A program made the position numbers and the translations under genes. Below, in pieces: positions 54,407 through 62,395 of a stretch of 64,000 bases of DNA. The stretch spans positions 992,001-1,056,000 of the forward strand of contig OZ123195.1 in the NCBI GenBank assembly GCA_964204605.1, in the 5' to 3' direction. The stretch is from UBA961 sp014191195. Its GTDB lineage: Bacteria; Bacteroidota; Ignavibacteria; Kapaibacteriales; UBA961. A model generated the notes under the pieces. It made no database searches. It saw only the letters and a list, made by a program, of their open reading frames with translations, and was not told the origin of the DNA. Numbering within the stretch: the stretch's first letter is position 1; each line of letters starts with the position of its first letter.

Positions 54407-54973
54407 TTAAACCCTATTTATATATTCTACAATATATGAATCTTTGTCTACACTAATTTTTGTGATGCTTCCAAATGCAATATGTATGTCAAATGTTCTG
54501 TGAAATGGGATTTCCAATACATATGATAACACTGCCCTAATAACACTTGCATGAGTTGATATCACAACAGTTTTATGATTTTTTTTACTAATATCTTCTA
54601 TAAATGATTGTACCCTTAATAGTACATCTCCATACGATTCTCCACCAGGTACTTTATTTATAACAATATCTTGCATCCAATCATCTAGTTGATCTGGTTG
54701 TATATCAGCCCAGTATTGCTTTTCCCAATCACCAAAATGTAAATCTGCTAATCGAAGATCTTGCATAGCTGGTCTTTTACTGATAAATTCTGCTAATTGT
54801 ATACAACGTCTAGTTGGGCTAGCAAAATAGACAGCATTATGCTTATCTGGAACTAATTTCATAGTATCGGCTGCTTCTTGTAAAAAACTAGAAGATACAG
54901 TGATTTCAGATTGTCCAAAACACATCCCATTATCTACAGATAATGTTGTATGACGTAAAAAATATAAGTCCAT
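54407..54973 (-). CDS. cobC: Histidine phosphatase, alpha-ribazole phosphatase-like (CobC)
   Basis: This 188-residue histidine-phosphatase-superfamily enzyme starts MDLYFLRHTTLSVDNGMCFG. The RHT variant plus the CFGQSE sequence resembles the RHTSVxVPxGxCYGQTD opening of Bacteroidota CobC, which removes phosphate from alpha-ribazole-5'-phosphate in cobalamin assembly. FASPTRRCIQLAEFI, FGDWEKQYW, VPGGESYGDVLLRV and STHASVIRAV complete the active site. It lies just downstream of the riboswitch-controlled propeller gene, but has its own -7 box. A general phosphoglycerate-mutase-like role cannot be excluded. Confidence 0.8.
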   Translation of the reverse strand: MDLYFLRHTTLSVDNGMCFGQSEITVSSSFLQEAADTMKLVPDKHNAVYFASPTRRCIQLAEFISKRPAMQDLRLADLHFGDWEKQYWADIQPDQLDDWMQDIVINKVPGGESYGDVLLRVQSFIEDISKKNHKTVVISTHASVIRAVLSYVLEIPFHRTFDIHIAFGSITKISVDKDSYIVEYINRV

Positions 54974-54998
54974 AAGCCTTCATTTGTAAGTTTCAGTA

Positions 54999-55006
54999 CA
55001 AAAATA
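54999..55006 (-). promoter_or_regulatory. -7 box for cobC
   Basis: The minus strand reads TATTTTTG, 25 bp before the cobC start. A TTG lies only 13 bp upstream, so the -33 element is doubtful. Confidence 0.4.
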
Positions 55007-55072
55007 CCATATTTACTGGCAAGGCAGTTTATTTATCACTATTAAAATAGCATATAAAATGTGAAACAATTT

Positions 55073-56428
55073 TTATTTACGATGAATAAAGAGCATTGTT
55101 TTCCTTGCATTTCCAATAGTATATTCAGCAATATATATACCACTCATGATATTTTTTAAAAATATTCTACCTGTGAAAAGTTTTTTGTCTGCAGCAATAT
55201 ATTCTCCTTCAAAAGAATTCTCCACAATAGTTGCACCTTGTAGATCTATAATTCTGCATCTCAATAACGATTCAGATTGTTTGGTTTCAATAGAAAACTG
55301 GATACTATTCTGATATTCATCTATAGAAATATTTGATACATTGTTATCATTATTAAGAACTCCAACTGGTTGCTCCATAATTGTAATTGTTGAATCATAA
55401 TCATAAGAACCTGATTTATATGCATTTGCAACCCACAAAGCACCATTAATTAATGCAATGCCTTCTGGTTTACCCTTTGGATCTAAAATGTTTTCTAAAG
55501 TTCCATTAGAAAGTAACCCTTTTCTTATATCTGAATTATATGTACTTACAAATACAATTCCAGATGGGTCTATAACCGCTTCTCTAGGACCATTATATCC
55601 ACTTGTACCTACTGGAAATTTGCCAATCAATGACCTATCTTCTAGATTAACTGCAGTAATTTCATGAGATCCATTCATCACTGCTAATAAAATCCCATTG
55701 AATTCGGCCAGATAATTTCCAGTATCACCTATATCAATAGAATCAATAGAAATATTAGGATTATTACTATTGGGCTTTAAGACAAAAAATATTTTTGAAT
55801 CATTAGAGCCAAAAGTACCTTCACATAAAATTGCACACATTAATGTTTGTGATTCTGGAAAGGCTAATATGTGTTGTGGGTTTATTCCAATATATGTAGA
55901 AAAAAGAACTGTCTTATTGGCCAAGCTAAATAATGTAAATTCACCTGAAGATACATAATCCTTTTTGGATGAATACATTAATGCTATTTCTTTACCATTA
56001 CTTTGAATAGCTGTTATAGCTGTAATTTTTTGAGATAGATTATCTAATTGCACAATTGACGAATCAATTAATTGTCTGGTTGATAGATCATATTGTTCGA
56101 TTTTATTGGCCCTTGAACAATACATATATTGTTTGGTTATTGCATTTCTAAATGGAAATTCAAAATATCCCCTTTCCATAACTGAAATACCTTTTAATGC
56201 TTTTGTATAAGCATCAATTTGCCACCACGTTGCAGGTATATCACCAGAATCTAGCTGGCATATTCCATCAAAATTTTTATCAATTCCATTACAAAATACA
56301 TGAACTGTATCAGCGTTCTGAAATAAAGATAATGGCTGATGCCCAACACCGATACTAGATTGACTTTGAGAATGAAGTATTGATAATGAGGTGCAAAAAC
56401 AAAAGAAGAATGTACTAAGAAATTTCAC
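55073..56428 (-). CDS. T9SS-sorted YVTN-like beta-propeller, probable surface cobalamin-binding protein (BtuG-like)
   Basis: From GTG 56428 the product is 451 residues with a signal peptide (VKFLSTFFFCFCTSLSILHS). The body is a beta-propeller of the YncE/YVTN kind: LEDRSLIGKFPVGTSGYNGP, REAVIDPSGIVFVSTYNSDI and GKPEGIALINGALWVANAYK. A DKNFDGICQLDSGD loop near the N-terminus looks calcium-binding. The C-terminus (CRIIDLQGATIV to MSGIYIAEYTIGNARKTML) is a T9SS sorting domain. A cobalamin riboswitch lies in its leader, so B12 binding or capture is inferred. Bacteroides BtuG, a surface propeller with very high B12 affinity, is the known precedent, but BtuG is a lipoprotein. The reading frame stays open upstream to 56596, into the riboswitch region, so the start is not certain. 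Confidence 0.75.
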   Translation of the reverse strand: MKFLSTFFFCFCTSLSILHSQSQSSIGVGHQPLSLFQNADTVHVFCNGIDKNFDGICQLDSGDIPATWWQIDAYTKALKGISVMERGYFEFPFRNAITKQYMYCSRANKIEQYDLSTRQLIDSSIVQLDNLSQKITAITAIQSNGKEIALMYSSKKDYVSSGEFTLFSLANKTVLFSTYIGINPQHILAFPESQTLMCAILCEGTFGSNDSKIFFVLKPNSNNPNISIDSIDIGDTGNYLAEFNGILLAVMNGSHEITAVNLEDRSLIGKFPVGTSGYNGPREAVIDPSGIVFVSTYNSDIRKGLLSNGTLENILDPKGKPEGIALINGALWVANAYKSGSYDYDSTITIMEQPVGVLNNDNNVSNISIDEYQNSIQFSIETKQSESLLRCRIIDLQGATIVENSFEGEYIAADKKLFTGRIFLKNIMSGIYIAEYTIGNARKTMLFIHRK

Positions 56429-56762
56429 AGGATTTGTCCAATAAAATATGTAAATATTGTCATTGGAATATGCTGATTTAGATAGGAGAAGCATAGAAGG
56501 ATGTACAACAACCATGCAAGAATAATCAAATGTATTCTTACATAATAGAGTAAACTGATGCTTCATCACATCGGTAAAGCGCAGATGTTGCCACATGACA
56601 TTGATGAATTTGTTAAGAGGCAGGTCTTCTGACTTAATGGATGAACCATATCACAGCGGCGCTACCGTAACCGATTTTAACGGTTTTCCCTATTCTCTGA
56701 TATCAAAAAGATATCAGCACCTCTAACGTTGATCGAAGATACAGTATTTTTTAGAAAATGAA
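56429..56762 (-). other. 334-bp leader region upstream of the propeller gene
   Basis: This stretch holds the cobalamin riboswitch (56568-56727). The 36 bp between the wzz stop and the aptamer contain only a weak -7-like TATCTTCG. The 139 bp between the riboswitch and the GTG start have no clear terminator. Confidence 0.7.
56568..56727 (-). promoter_or_regulatory. Cobalamin riboswitch (compact, class II-like)
   Basis: On the minus strand the aptamer begins at P1 (GTTAGAGG, 56720-56727), which pairs with CCTCTTAAC (56612-56620, one bulge). Conserved core pieces follow: a perfect 8-bp hairpin (56697-56717), then AATAGGGAA, GTTAAAATC, ACGGTAGCGCCGCTGT, and the B12 box AGTCAGAAGACCTGCC (56619-56634). 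The GCCACTG...GGGAAGG helices of class I are missing, so it is a short class II type. A downstream hairpin (arms ACATC and GATGT, 56568-56588) presents loop TGCGCTTTACC, complementary to GGTAGCGC of L5 with a 2-nt bulge, matching the L5-L13 kissing loop. Confidence 0.9.
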
Positions 56763-57953
56763 TTACTTTTTTTGGAGGGAAGGAAAGGAAGATTGTCTGG
56801 AAGCTTTTATCATACCATAAAAGACAGATAAAATAATTCCTAGAAAGAAAAATATAATTGCGATAATAGATCGTTTAGGAAAAATATGTTTGATTTCTGG
56901 AATAGCTTTTTCTACAATTTGAATTTCTGGGAAATCTCTCACTTCCTGAATATATTCTTGCGTTCTTTGCGTTTGAAGATATGCATTGATTTGTTCCATA
57001 ATCTTGATATCTCGAAGCATAATCACATATTTTTTTCCTAATTCAGGTATTTTTTTCAAGTTGATAGAGAATTGATCTGATGAATTTCCGCCGGATTGAA
57101 CTAAAGAAAACTGTTTTTGTAAAGAAGATACTTTTTTTTGTAGAAGAGTTACTGCAGGCGCACCACTCTGAAATTGTTGTTTTGCAATATCTAATTCAAT
57201 TTGTGCTTTTGCTAATTCTGTTCCCATTAACACAGCATTTCCGATAATCAACTTTCCTTGTTCCTCTAATTCAACAATTTTATTTTGTTTTTGAAATTGT
57301 TGAAGAGCAAGATAATGTGAATCCAATGATGCTTTATTTTCTGCCATTATTTTATCAATAAACACTCTGGCTCTTTTTGCTGTTGAGGTACTTTTATTTT
57401 TTGATATAATATCAATTCCATAAGCTGCTTGATTAGCAATGATCGATGCTAATAAGGACGACTGTTCTTTATCTTGATAGCTGGGGAAAAATCCTGTACT
57501 CCAATTTGCTTCTAATAATACAATTCCGCTTCTTCTTGTATCAATTGATAAACTTTTTCTCAACTCAGAAATTTTATCTTTATCAGGGATAGAAAGATAT
57601 TGATCGTATTTTTTAAGGTTACCTTGCTTTTCAATCATTTCAGATAATGTTCTTGACAACAGTAATTCGGGAGATAAAAAGCTATTTTTTGATTCGTTTG
57701 CGCCCATAATTCCACCTAATCCAGATGGTAAATTCCCCGATAGCAACGATGCAATGCCAGACCCACCATTTTTTTGCTCTACAGGTAGTACCATTACTGT
57801 AGAGGAATATGTATGTGGTAGGATATATGAGATCAAAATCCCAATAATAGAACTGCATAAAGAAACTATCAATATTTTTTTGATATTGTGTTTTATATAT
57901 ATTAGAAACACTGAAGATTCTCTATATGATGATATGTCTTGAGGTTCTTGCAT
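56763..57953 (-). CDS. Wzz/GumC-like polysaccharide chain-length regulator
   Basis: The 396-residue inner-membrane protein has two membrane helices, near residue 28 (ILIVSLCSSIIGILISYIL) and near residue 365 (IIAIIFFFLGIILSVFYGM). A long periplasmic helical region sits between them (AENKASLDSHYLALQQFQKQ). The N-terminal YSSTVMVLPVEQ and the C-terminal IQIVEKAIPEIKHIFPKRS with its proline-rich approach to TM2 are typical. It regulates chain length or export with Wza. No tyrosine kinase domain is fused. It follows the SLBB gene by 11 bp. Confidence 0.88.
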   Translation of the reverse strand: MQEPQDISSYRESSVFLIYIKHNIKKILIVSLCSSIIGILISYILPHTYSSTVMVLPVEQKNGGSGIASLLSGNLPSGLGGIMGANESKNSFLSPELLLSRTLSEMIEKQGNLKKYDQYLSIPDKDKISELRKSLSIDTRRSGIVLLEANWSTGFFPSYQDKEQSSLLASIIANQAAYGIDIISKNKSTSTAKRARVFIDKIMAENKASLDSHYLALQQFQKQNKIVELEEQGKLIIGNAVLMGTELAKAQIELDIAKQQFQSGAPAVTLLQKKVSSLQKQFSLVQSGGNSSDQFSINLKKIPELGKKYVIMLRDIKIMEQINAYLQTQRTQEYIQEVRDFPEIQIVEKAIPEIKHIFPKRSIIAIIFFFLGIILSVFYGMIKASRQSSFPSLQKK

Positions 57954-57964
57954 AAAGTGTATGA

Positions 57965-59692
57965 TTATGGATTAGTTCTAGAAAGAGTAAAGATAAATGC
58001 AGCTACAGTTACTATTTGAGCTGTGATAGTTAATACGACAGACAAAATATCTTTAAAGTTTGCTTTGTATTCGGGAATTTCTGGCACCATAATTTGATCT
58101 CCAGGTAAGAGTTTATAATCGTCTGCTTCTGCTAATAGTTGTTCCCCTCTTTGCGTTAATACGAGGGTTTCATCTTCATCTGCCCTTGCAGAAAAACCTC
58201 CTGCCGAACGAATATAATCTTCATAAGTATATGAAGGATTAAATTTTATTCTTCCTGGTTTTTGAACTTTACCGAATACATTCACAAATTCTTTTTTAGG
58301 GGCTATATACACTGAGTCTTGATCTTCTAATGACAGAAAGATTTTTCGATCATCACGCATTAATGTATTGAAGTCTACTGCAATGAGGCCTCTTTTTTCA
58401 CGTTTTTTTTCTCTTAAAAATGCTTTTTCTCTATCGGTTAATGATGCTGCGGGTAACGATAATAAGCGCCAATATTCAATATCATATACTAGATTATCAT
58501 CTTTTTGTCGCATCAATAAAGAATTTTCATTATATGCATCTTGTGTTAATCCTCCAGCCCTGGTAATTAAATCTTGAATAGTATTTGAGTCTGGATTAAT
58601 TGCATATTTACCTGGTTTTTGAACTTCACCTGTTATAGAGACAGTATACATTTTCCGCCATTTTATTTTTTCTCGTACATATATTCTATCGCCTGGTTCT
58701 AATAGGATGTCATTTGGATATTCTGTTTGATGTAGTAACGATGTAAAAGATGGCCAAGCACTGCAATCCACGAAGAATGTTGAAGTAGAAAAGCCATTTT
58801 GATCAAATCGTGCTATTTCTATTGAATCAATTCTAGCTGTACGTAAAAATCCTTGTGCAGTACTAATTGCAGTAGAAAGTTTATCTCCTTTTTTATACTC
58901 ATATTCACCCTCGGATCCAATCTCACCATTCACTTGAAATACTTCAGTGCGAGATAAAGTGGGTACATAAATAATATCTCCACCTTCTAAAAATGGATTT
59001 GAACTTTTATCACCCATTGCATAAAATTTTTGCAAATCTACATCAAGAAGTGATTGTGGTTTTTCATCTTTTCCATATCTCATAATATTAATAGATCTTG
59101 TTGAAGCAGAGTATAATAATCCACCGGATCTATCAATGATTTCAGACACTCTATCTGAGGGAGTTGCAGAGATTATTCCTGGCTTTTTTACCGAACCACG
59201 AATGATAACCTTAAATGTTCTCATTTTTCGAAGAACTAATGAAACTGAAGGAGTTTTAAGTAGAGAGATTACTTTTTCCCGCACTATTTCTTCTGCTTTT
59301 GATAATGTTAATCCACCGATTTGTACAGCACCAATGGCTGGAATTACAATCCGACCATCAGGAGATACTATAGCTTCAATATGATTGGGTTCATCTTTAA
59401 TGCCAATTGGCGCAATAAAAACAGTCATAATATCATTAGGCCCAACAATATACGTATCGGCATTTATTGCTGTTTCTACGATGCCCAATGTTTCTTTTGC
59501 TAAAGTTTCAGCTTTTAATACTCCTACAGTATCATATTCTCCTGGTTTCATTGCACCAGGTTTTGGGAGTTTAATTGCTCCGGTTATTTGCGAATATAGA
59601 TCTGCACCTAACAGTATGTGAAAGCACATCACAATAGTATAAAAAACAATTATTCGTTTACAATTCATAATATTAGCATAGTGAATTTTCAT
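57965..59692 (-). CDS. Wza-like polysaccharide export outer-membrane protein with SLBB repeats
   Basis: The 575-residue protein has a signal peptide, a poly-export domain (YIVGPNDIMTVFIAPIG), and four SLBB repeats (VIIRGSVKKPGIIS, VNGEIGSEGEYEYK, VSITGEVQKPGKYAI, VNVFGKVQKPGRIKF). The C-terminus ends in a membrane segment (VVLTITAQIVTVAAFIFTL). Such proteins form the outer-membrane channel for exported polysaccharide. The ATG at 59692 overlaps the preceding stop as TAATG; a second ATG at 59668 gives a tidier signal peptide. Confidence 0.9.
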   Translation of the reverse strand: MKIHYANIMNCKRIIVFYTIVMCFHILLGADLYSQITGAIKLPKPGAMKPGEYDTVGVLKAETLAKETLGIVETAINADTYIVGPNDIMTVFIAPIGIKDEPNHIEAIVSPDGRIVIPAIGAVQIGGLTLSKAEEIVREKVISLLKTPSVSLVLRKMRTFKVIIRGSVKKPGIISATPSDRVSEIIDRSGGLLYSASTRSINIMRYGKDEKPQSLLDVDLQKFYAMGDKSSNPFLEGGDIIYVPTLSRTEVFQVNGEIGSEGEYEYKKGDKLSTAISTAQGFLRTARIDSIEIARFDQNGFSTSTFFVDCSAWPSFTSLLHQTEYPNDILLEPGDRIYVREKIKWRKMYTVSITGEVQKPGKYAINPDSNTIQDLITRAGGLTQDAYNENSLLMRQKDDNLVYDIEYWRLLSLPAASLTDREKAFLREKKREKRGLIAVDFNTLMRDDRKIFLSLEDQDSVYIAPKKEFVNVFGKVQKPGRIKFNPSYTYEDYIRSAGGFSARADEDETLVLTQRGEQLLAEADDYKLLPGDQIMVPEIPEYKANFKDILSVVLTITAQIVTVAAFIFTLSRTNP

Positions 59693-60321
59693 TAATAGAT
59701 GCTTGGCCTTGCTAAACGTAATGGAATTATTTCAATTCCAGATACGCTCACTCTAGAATCATTGATTGATTCAGTAAGTATATGTTCAGTTCCAGATTCA
59801 GATGTAACAAATATAAATGGTTTTGCACATCCAATTCCAATTCTCATTATTTTTCCATCAGAATCAATAGTAATTAATTCTTCCATTCCAGGAATAGCCA
59901 TAATTGTATCTGTTTTAGCAATCAATCGTTCTCCGTCTTTAATTTCTATACCTTTATCTGTATAGTCAAGTAGTATTCCTTGTTTTTGTGCTGCTTCTTC
60001 TATAGTCGTTCTTGTTCTAATTCTTATTCCTGTACCAGACAAAAGCTTAATATTCATCATTACTCTGTAATCAGTAATACGTTGGGCCATAAATCCTGCT
60101 GACGAAGTATGTTCTAATATATACCCGTTTTCTGATGTTAGATTAACTGATTGCAATGAGGATAATTTTACCCCATTACATCGTAACCAAAATGAGCTTC
60201 TCCATTGGAACTCATCAGGATTCGGAGGCAGGAATAAATCTATAAGCGAGGAGCAACCAGATAATAATATCATCATTATTATGCTAAAAGTGCGAATAAT
60301 AGCACATAGATATCGTATCAT
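59692..60321 (-). CDS. Lipoprotein of unknown function in the export cluster
   Basis: The 209-residue protein has lipobox LLSGC (Cys23) followed by Ser-Ser-Leu. The rest is beta-rich (FWLRCNGVKLSSLQSVNL, GIRIRTRTTIEEAAQKQGIL) and shows no recognised family, though the strand pattern recalls a jelly-roll. Its stop overlaps the start of the SLBB/Wza gene (TAATG), so it is probably a partner of polysaccharide export. No function is assigned. Confidence 0.65.
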   Translation of the reverse strand: MIRYLCAIIRTFSIIMMILLSGCSSLIDLFLPPNPDEFQWRSSFWLRCNGVKLSSLQSVNLTSENGYILEHTSSAGFMAQRITDYRVMMNIKLLSGTGIRIRTRTTIEEAAQKQGILLDYTDKGIEIKDGERLIAKTDTIMAIPGMEELITIDSDGKIMRIGIGCAKPFIFVTSESGTEHILTESINDSRVSVSGIEIIPLRLARPSIY

Positions 60322-60324
60322 AAA

Positions 60325-61713
60325 TTATTTACTCTTTCTATAACGCAATTCACTGCTTTGGAAAAGTCTATCATATAAACCAATACCTATACCTATATAA
60401 AAGACATCAAAATTGGTGAGATTTTTAAAATCTCGATTCAATGTAGCAATTGGAGATCCTGTGGAATATCCTGCTTGTAACTGTAGATTTATCTGATTGC
60501 TGATTCTTAGAGCTAATCTTGTACCTATGTGAACCATTGAGCTTGGATAATAATTATATTCAGCAAAAGGTTCTAATGAAAGTTCTTGTCCCATTAATGT
60601 ATGCACATATCCTAATCGTAAAGGCAAAATGCCAATTCCACCTTCTGTTTGACCAAGCAGCATAAAATTAATTAAAGAAGTTCCTGCATAAAATCGATTA
60701 TTTCCTAATGGAATTGCTATACTTGCAGGGGCAATTCTTCCAATAATTCCTTTGAATGGAGAATTTGTTTTAGGATCAAAAAATGGATATTCAGCATTAG
60801 TAGCAACTCCAATGATACTGGCTATTCCAATACTCCAGGAGGAATGCTCTTGATATTTCCATTCTTTTTCAGTTTCCGGAACACGATTTAAGAAATCCAA
60901 AACAGATGTTCCTATACCAAAGTATGGACATGCATTTTTAGAACCCAAACCTGCTATAATTCCTAGATAAGATCGGAAATTCAATCCTCCAAGTGAACCA
61001 ATATCGGCAGATACACCAGCATTAATATATTGATCTGGAATTAAAGAAATGCCGAGGCTTGGTGTAATGGTTATGTAAGGGATTTTTTCTCTGATAAAAT
61101 ATCTTTTTCTTAAATAGATTGGCGATACACCTGTAAATGTATTACTAGCATCCATATCTCCTGAAAAGGATTCATAGATTGATGTGCCTAATGTCCAATC
61201 TGCTGCATCATCAAACCATCGGAGTCTTTTTTCCATAATACCGATTCTATAAAAAGCCCCTGGAAACAGACCTTTTTTCGGCATATTTTTTTGTTTTTTA
61301 TAGTCTTCATCAAAATATCCAAAGATTCCTAAAAATCCGCCGCTAATTCCATTTTCTTGTTTACCACTAAATAAAAGGCCAACACTTTCGAATAATGCAA
61401 GCCGAATAAAATTTGGATATTCTCTCACTGTCGTACTATCAATCTGGCTGATATCTCTTCTCATTTCTACAATTCTAGAAGTAGGATATACTATTCCATT
61501 GTCTCTTTGTCCAGGAGCATTCCTCACTGCATCTATAATCGCAGTATCCCTTTTGGTTATAGTATAAATATCTTTTTCTGTTCTTGTTATCATTTGCTCT
61601 AAGCTACCCATATTGGTTAAACTTGAACAACCACCAAGACCAAACAGGAAGGTAATAGATAAACACGTCCAAAAAGATGCAGATTTATATAATGCTTTAT
61701 ACATATGTTTCAT
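60325..61713 (-). CDS. Outer-membrane lipoprotein with beta-barrel-like body
   Basis: The 462-residue protein has a lipobox LGGC (Cys29), a helical stretch (LEQMITRTEKDIYTITKR), and then many amphipathic strands with glycine- and aromatic-rich turns (GLFPGAFYRIGIMEKRLRWF, GRIAPASIAIPLGNNRFYAG). The C-terminal LQLQAGYSTGSPI and FYIGIGIGLYDRLF are barrel-like. No family is recognised. The 3-bp gap to the next lipoprotein gene and the Wza and Wzz genes after it suggest a common export or adhesion role. Confidence 0.6.
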   Translation of the reverse strand: MKHMYKALYKSASFWTCLSITFLFGLGGCSSLTNMGSLEQMITRTEKDIYTITKRDTAIIDAVRNAPGQRDNGIVYPTSRIVEMRRDISQIDSTTVREYPNFIRLALFESVGLLFSGKQENGISGGFLGIFGYFDEDYKKQKNMPKKGLFPGAFYRIGIMEKRLRWFDDAADWTLGTSIYESFSGDMDASNTFTGVSPIYLRKRYFIREKIPYITITPSLGISLIPDQYINAGVSADIGSLGGLNFRSYLGIIAGLGSKNACPYFGIGTSVLDFLNRVPETEKEWKYQEHSSWSIGIASIIGVATNAEYPFFDPKTNSPFKGIIGRIAPASIAIPLGNNRFYAGTSLINFMLLGQTEGGIGILPLRLGYVHTLMGQELSLEPFAEYNYYPSSMVHIGTRLALRISNQINLQLQAGYSTGSPIATLNRDFKNLTNFDVFYIGIGIGLYDRLFQSSELRYRKSK

Positions 61714-61723
61714 ACAATTCTTC

Positions 61724-62395
61724 TTACAATACAGAACAATTCATAGTGATATAACTATCTAAACTGGCTTGAATATTATCACCAGACAATAAAGGACCAA
61801 CTCCCTGTGGTGTACCAGTAAAGATACAATCTCCTTTACGCAAACTAAAAATTGAAGAAATATACTGCAATAATGAAGGAATAGATCTTTCCATTAAGTG
61901 TGTATTTCCTACTTGTTTCACTATTCCATTAATAGATAGAGAAAATGTTAGTTGCGGATACATAGTAGAAAAATCTGAAATTGGGACAATTGTAGAAATT
62001 GGAGCCGAGCCCTTAAAACTTTTGCTAGTACTCCAGGGCTCTCCTTTTTGCTTTGCTATAGATTGAATATCCCTTAATGTAAGATCAAGTCCAATTCCAT
62101 AACCACATATATAATTACCAATTTCGTCGCCGGCATCATGTGGTATATCCTCACCAATAACTACAACTATTTCTGCTTCATGATGCATTTCTTGAGAATA
62201 TTCTGGCCTATCAATGATTGCATTCTCTCCGTAAATATATGCTGCGGGTGGTTTTATAAATACTAAAGGTTTTTCTGGTACTTCTGCGCCCATTTCTAGG
62301 GCATGGGCAGAGTAATTTCTACCAATGCAATAGATAGTTCCTACCTGTAATTGGGTTGCATTTGTAAAGATAAAGTTTCTTTCAGCATTATTCAT
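61724..62395 (-). CDS. Fumarylacetoacetate hydrolase family protein
   Basis: The 223-residue protein has the FAH fold markers: IYCIGRNYSAHALEMG, FIKPPAAYI, EMHHEAEIVVVIGEDI with metal-binding glutamates, GLDLTLRDIQSIAK, and GDCIFTGTPQGVGPL. Members act as acylpyruvases, oxaloacetate decarboxylases or hydratases. Short single-domain members of this length are often acylpyruvate hydrolases, but the substrate cannot be fixed. ATG 62395 has a GAAGAG stretch in front and overlaps the PBP stop; ATG 62410 is the alternative. Confidence 0.85.
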   Translation of the reverse strand: MNNAERNFIFTNATQLQVGTIYCIGRNYSAHALEMGAEVPEKPLVFIKPPAAYIYGENAIIDRPEYSQEMHHEAEIVVVIGEDIPHDAGDEIGNYICGYGIGLDLTLRDIQSIAKQKGEPWSTSKSFKGSAPISTIVPISDFSTMYPQLTFSLSINGIVKQVGNTHLMERSIPSLLQYISSIFSLRKGDCIFTGTPQGVGPLLSGDNIQASLDSYITMNCSVL

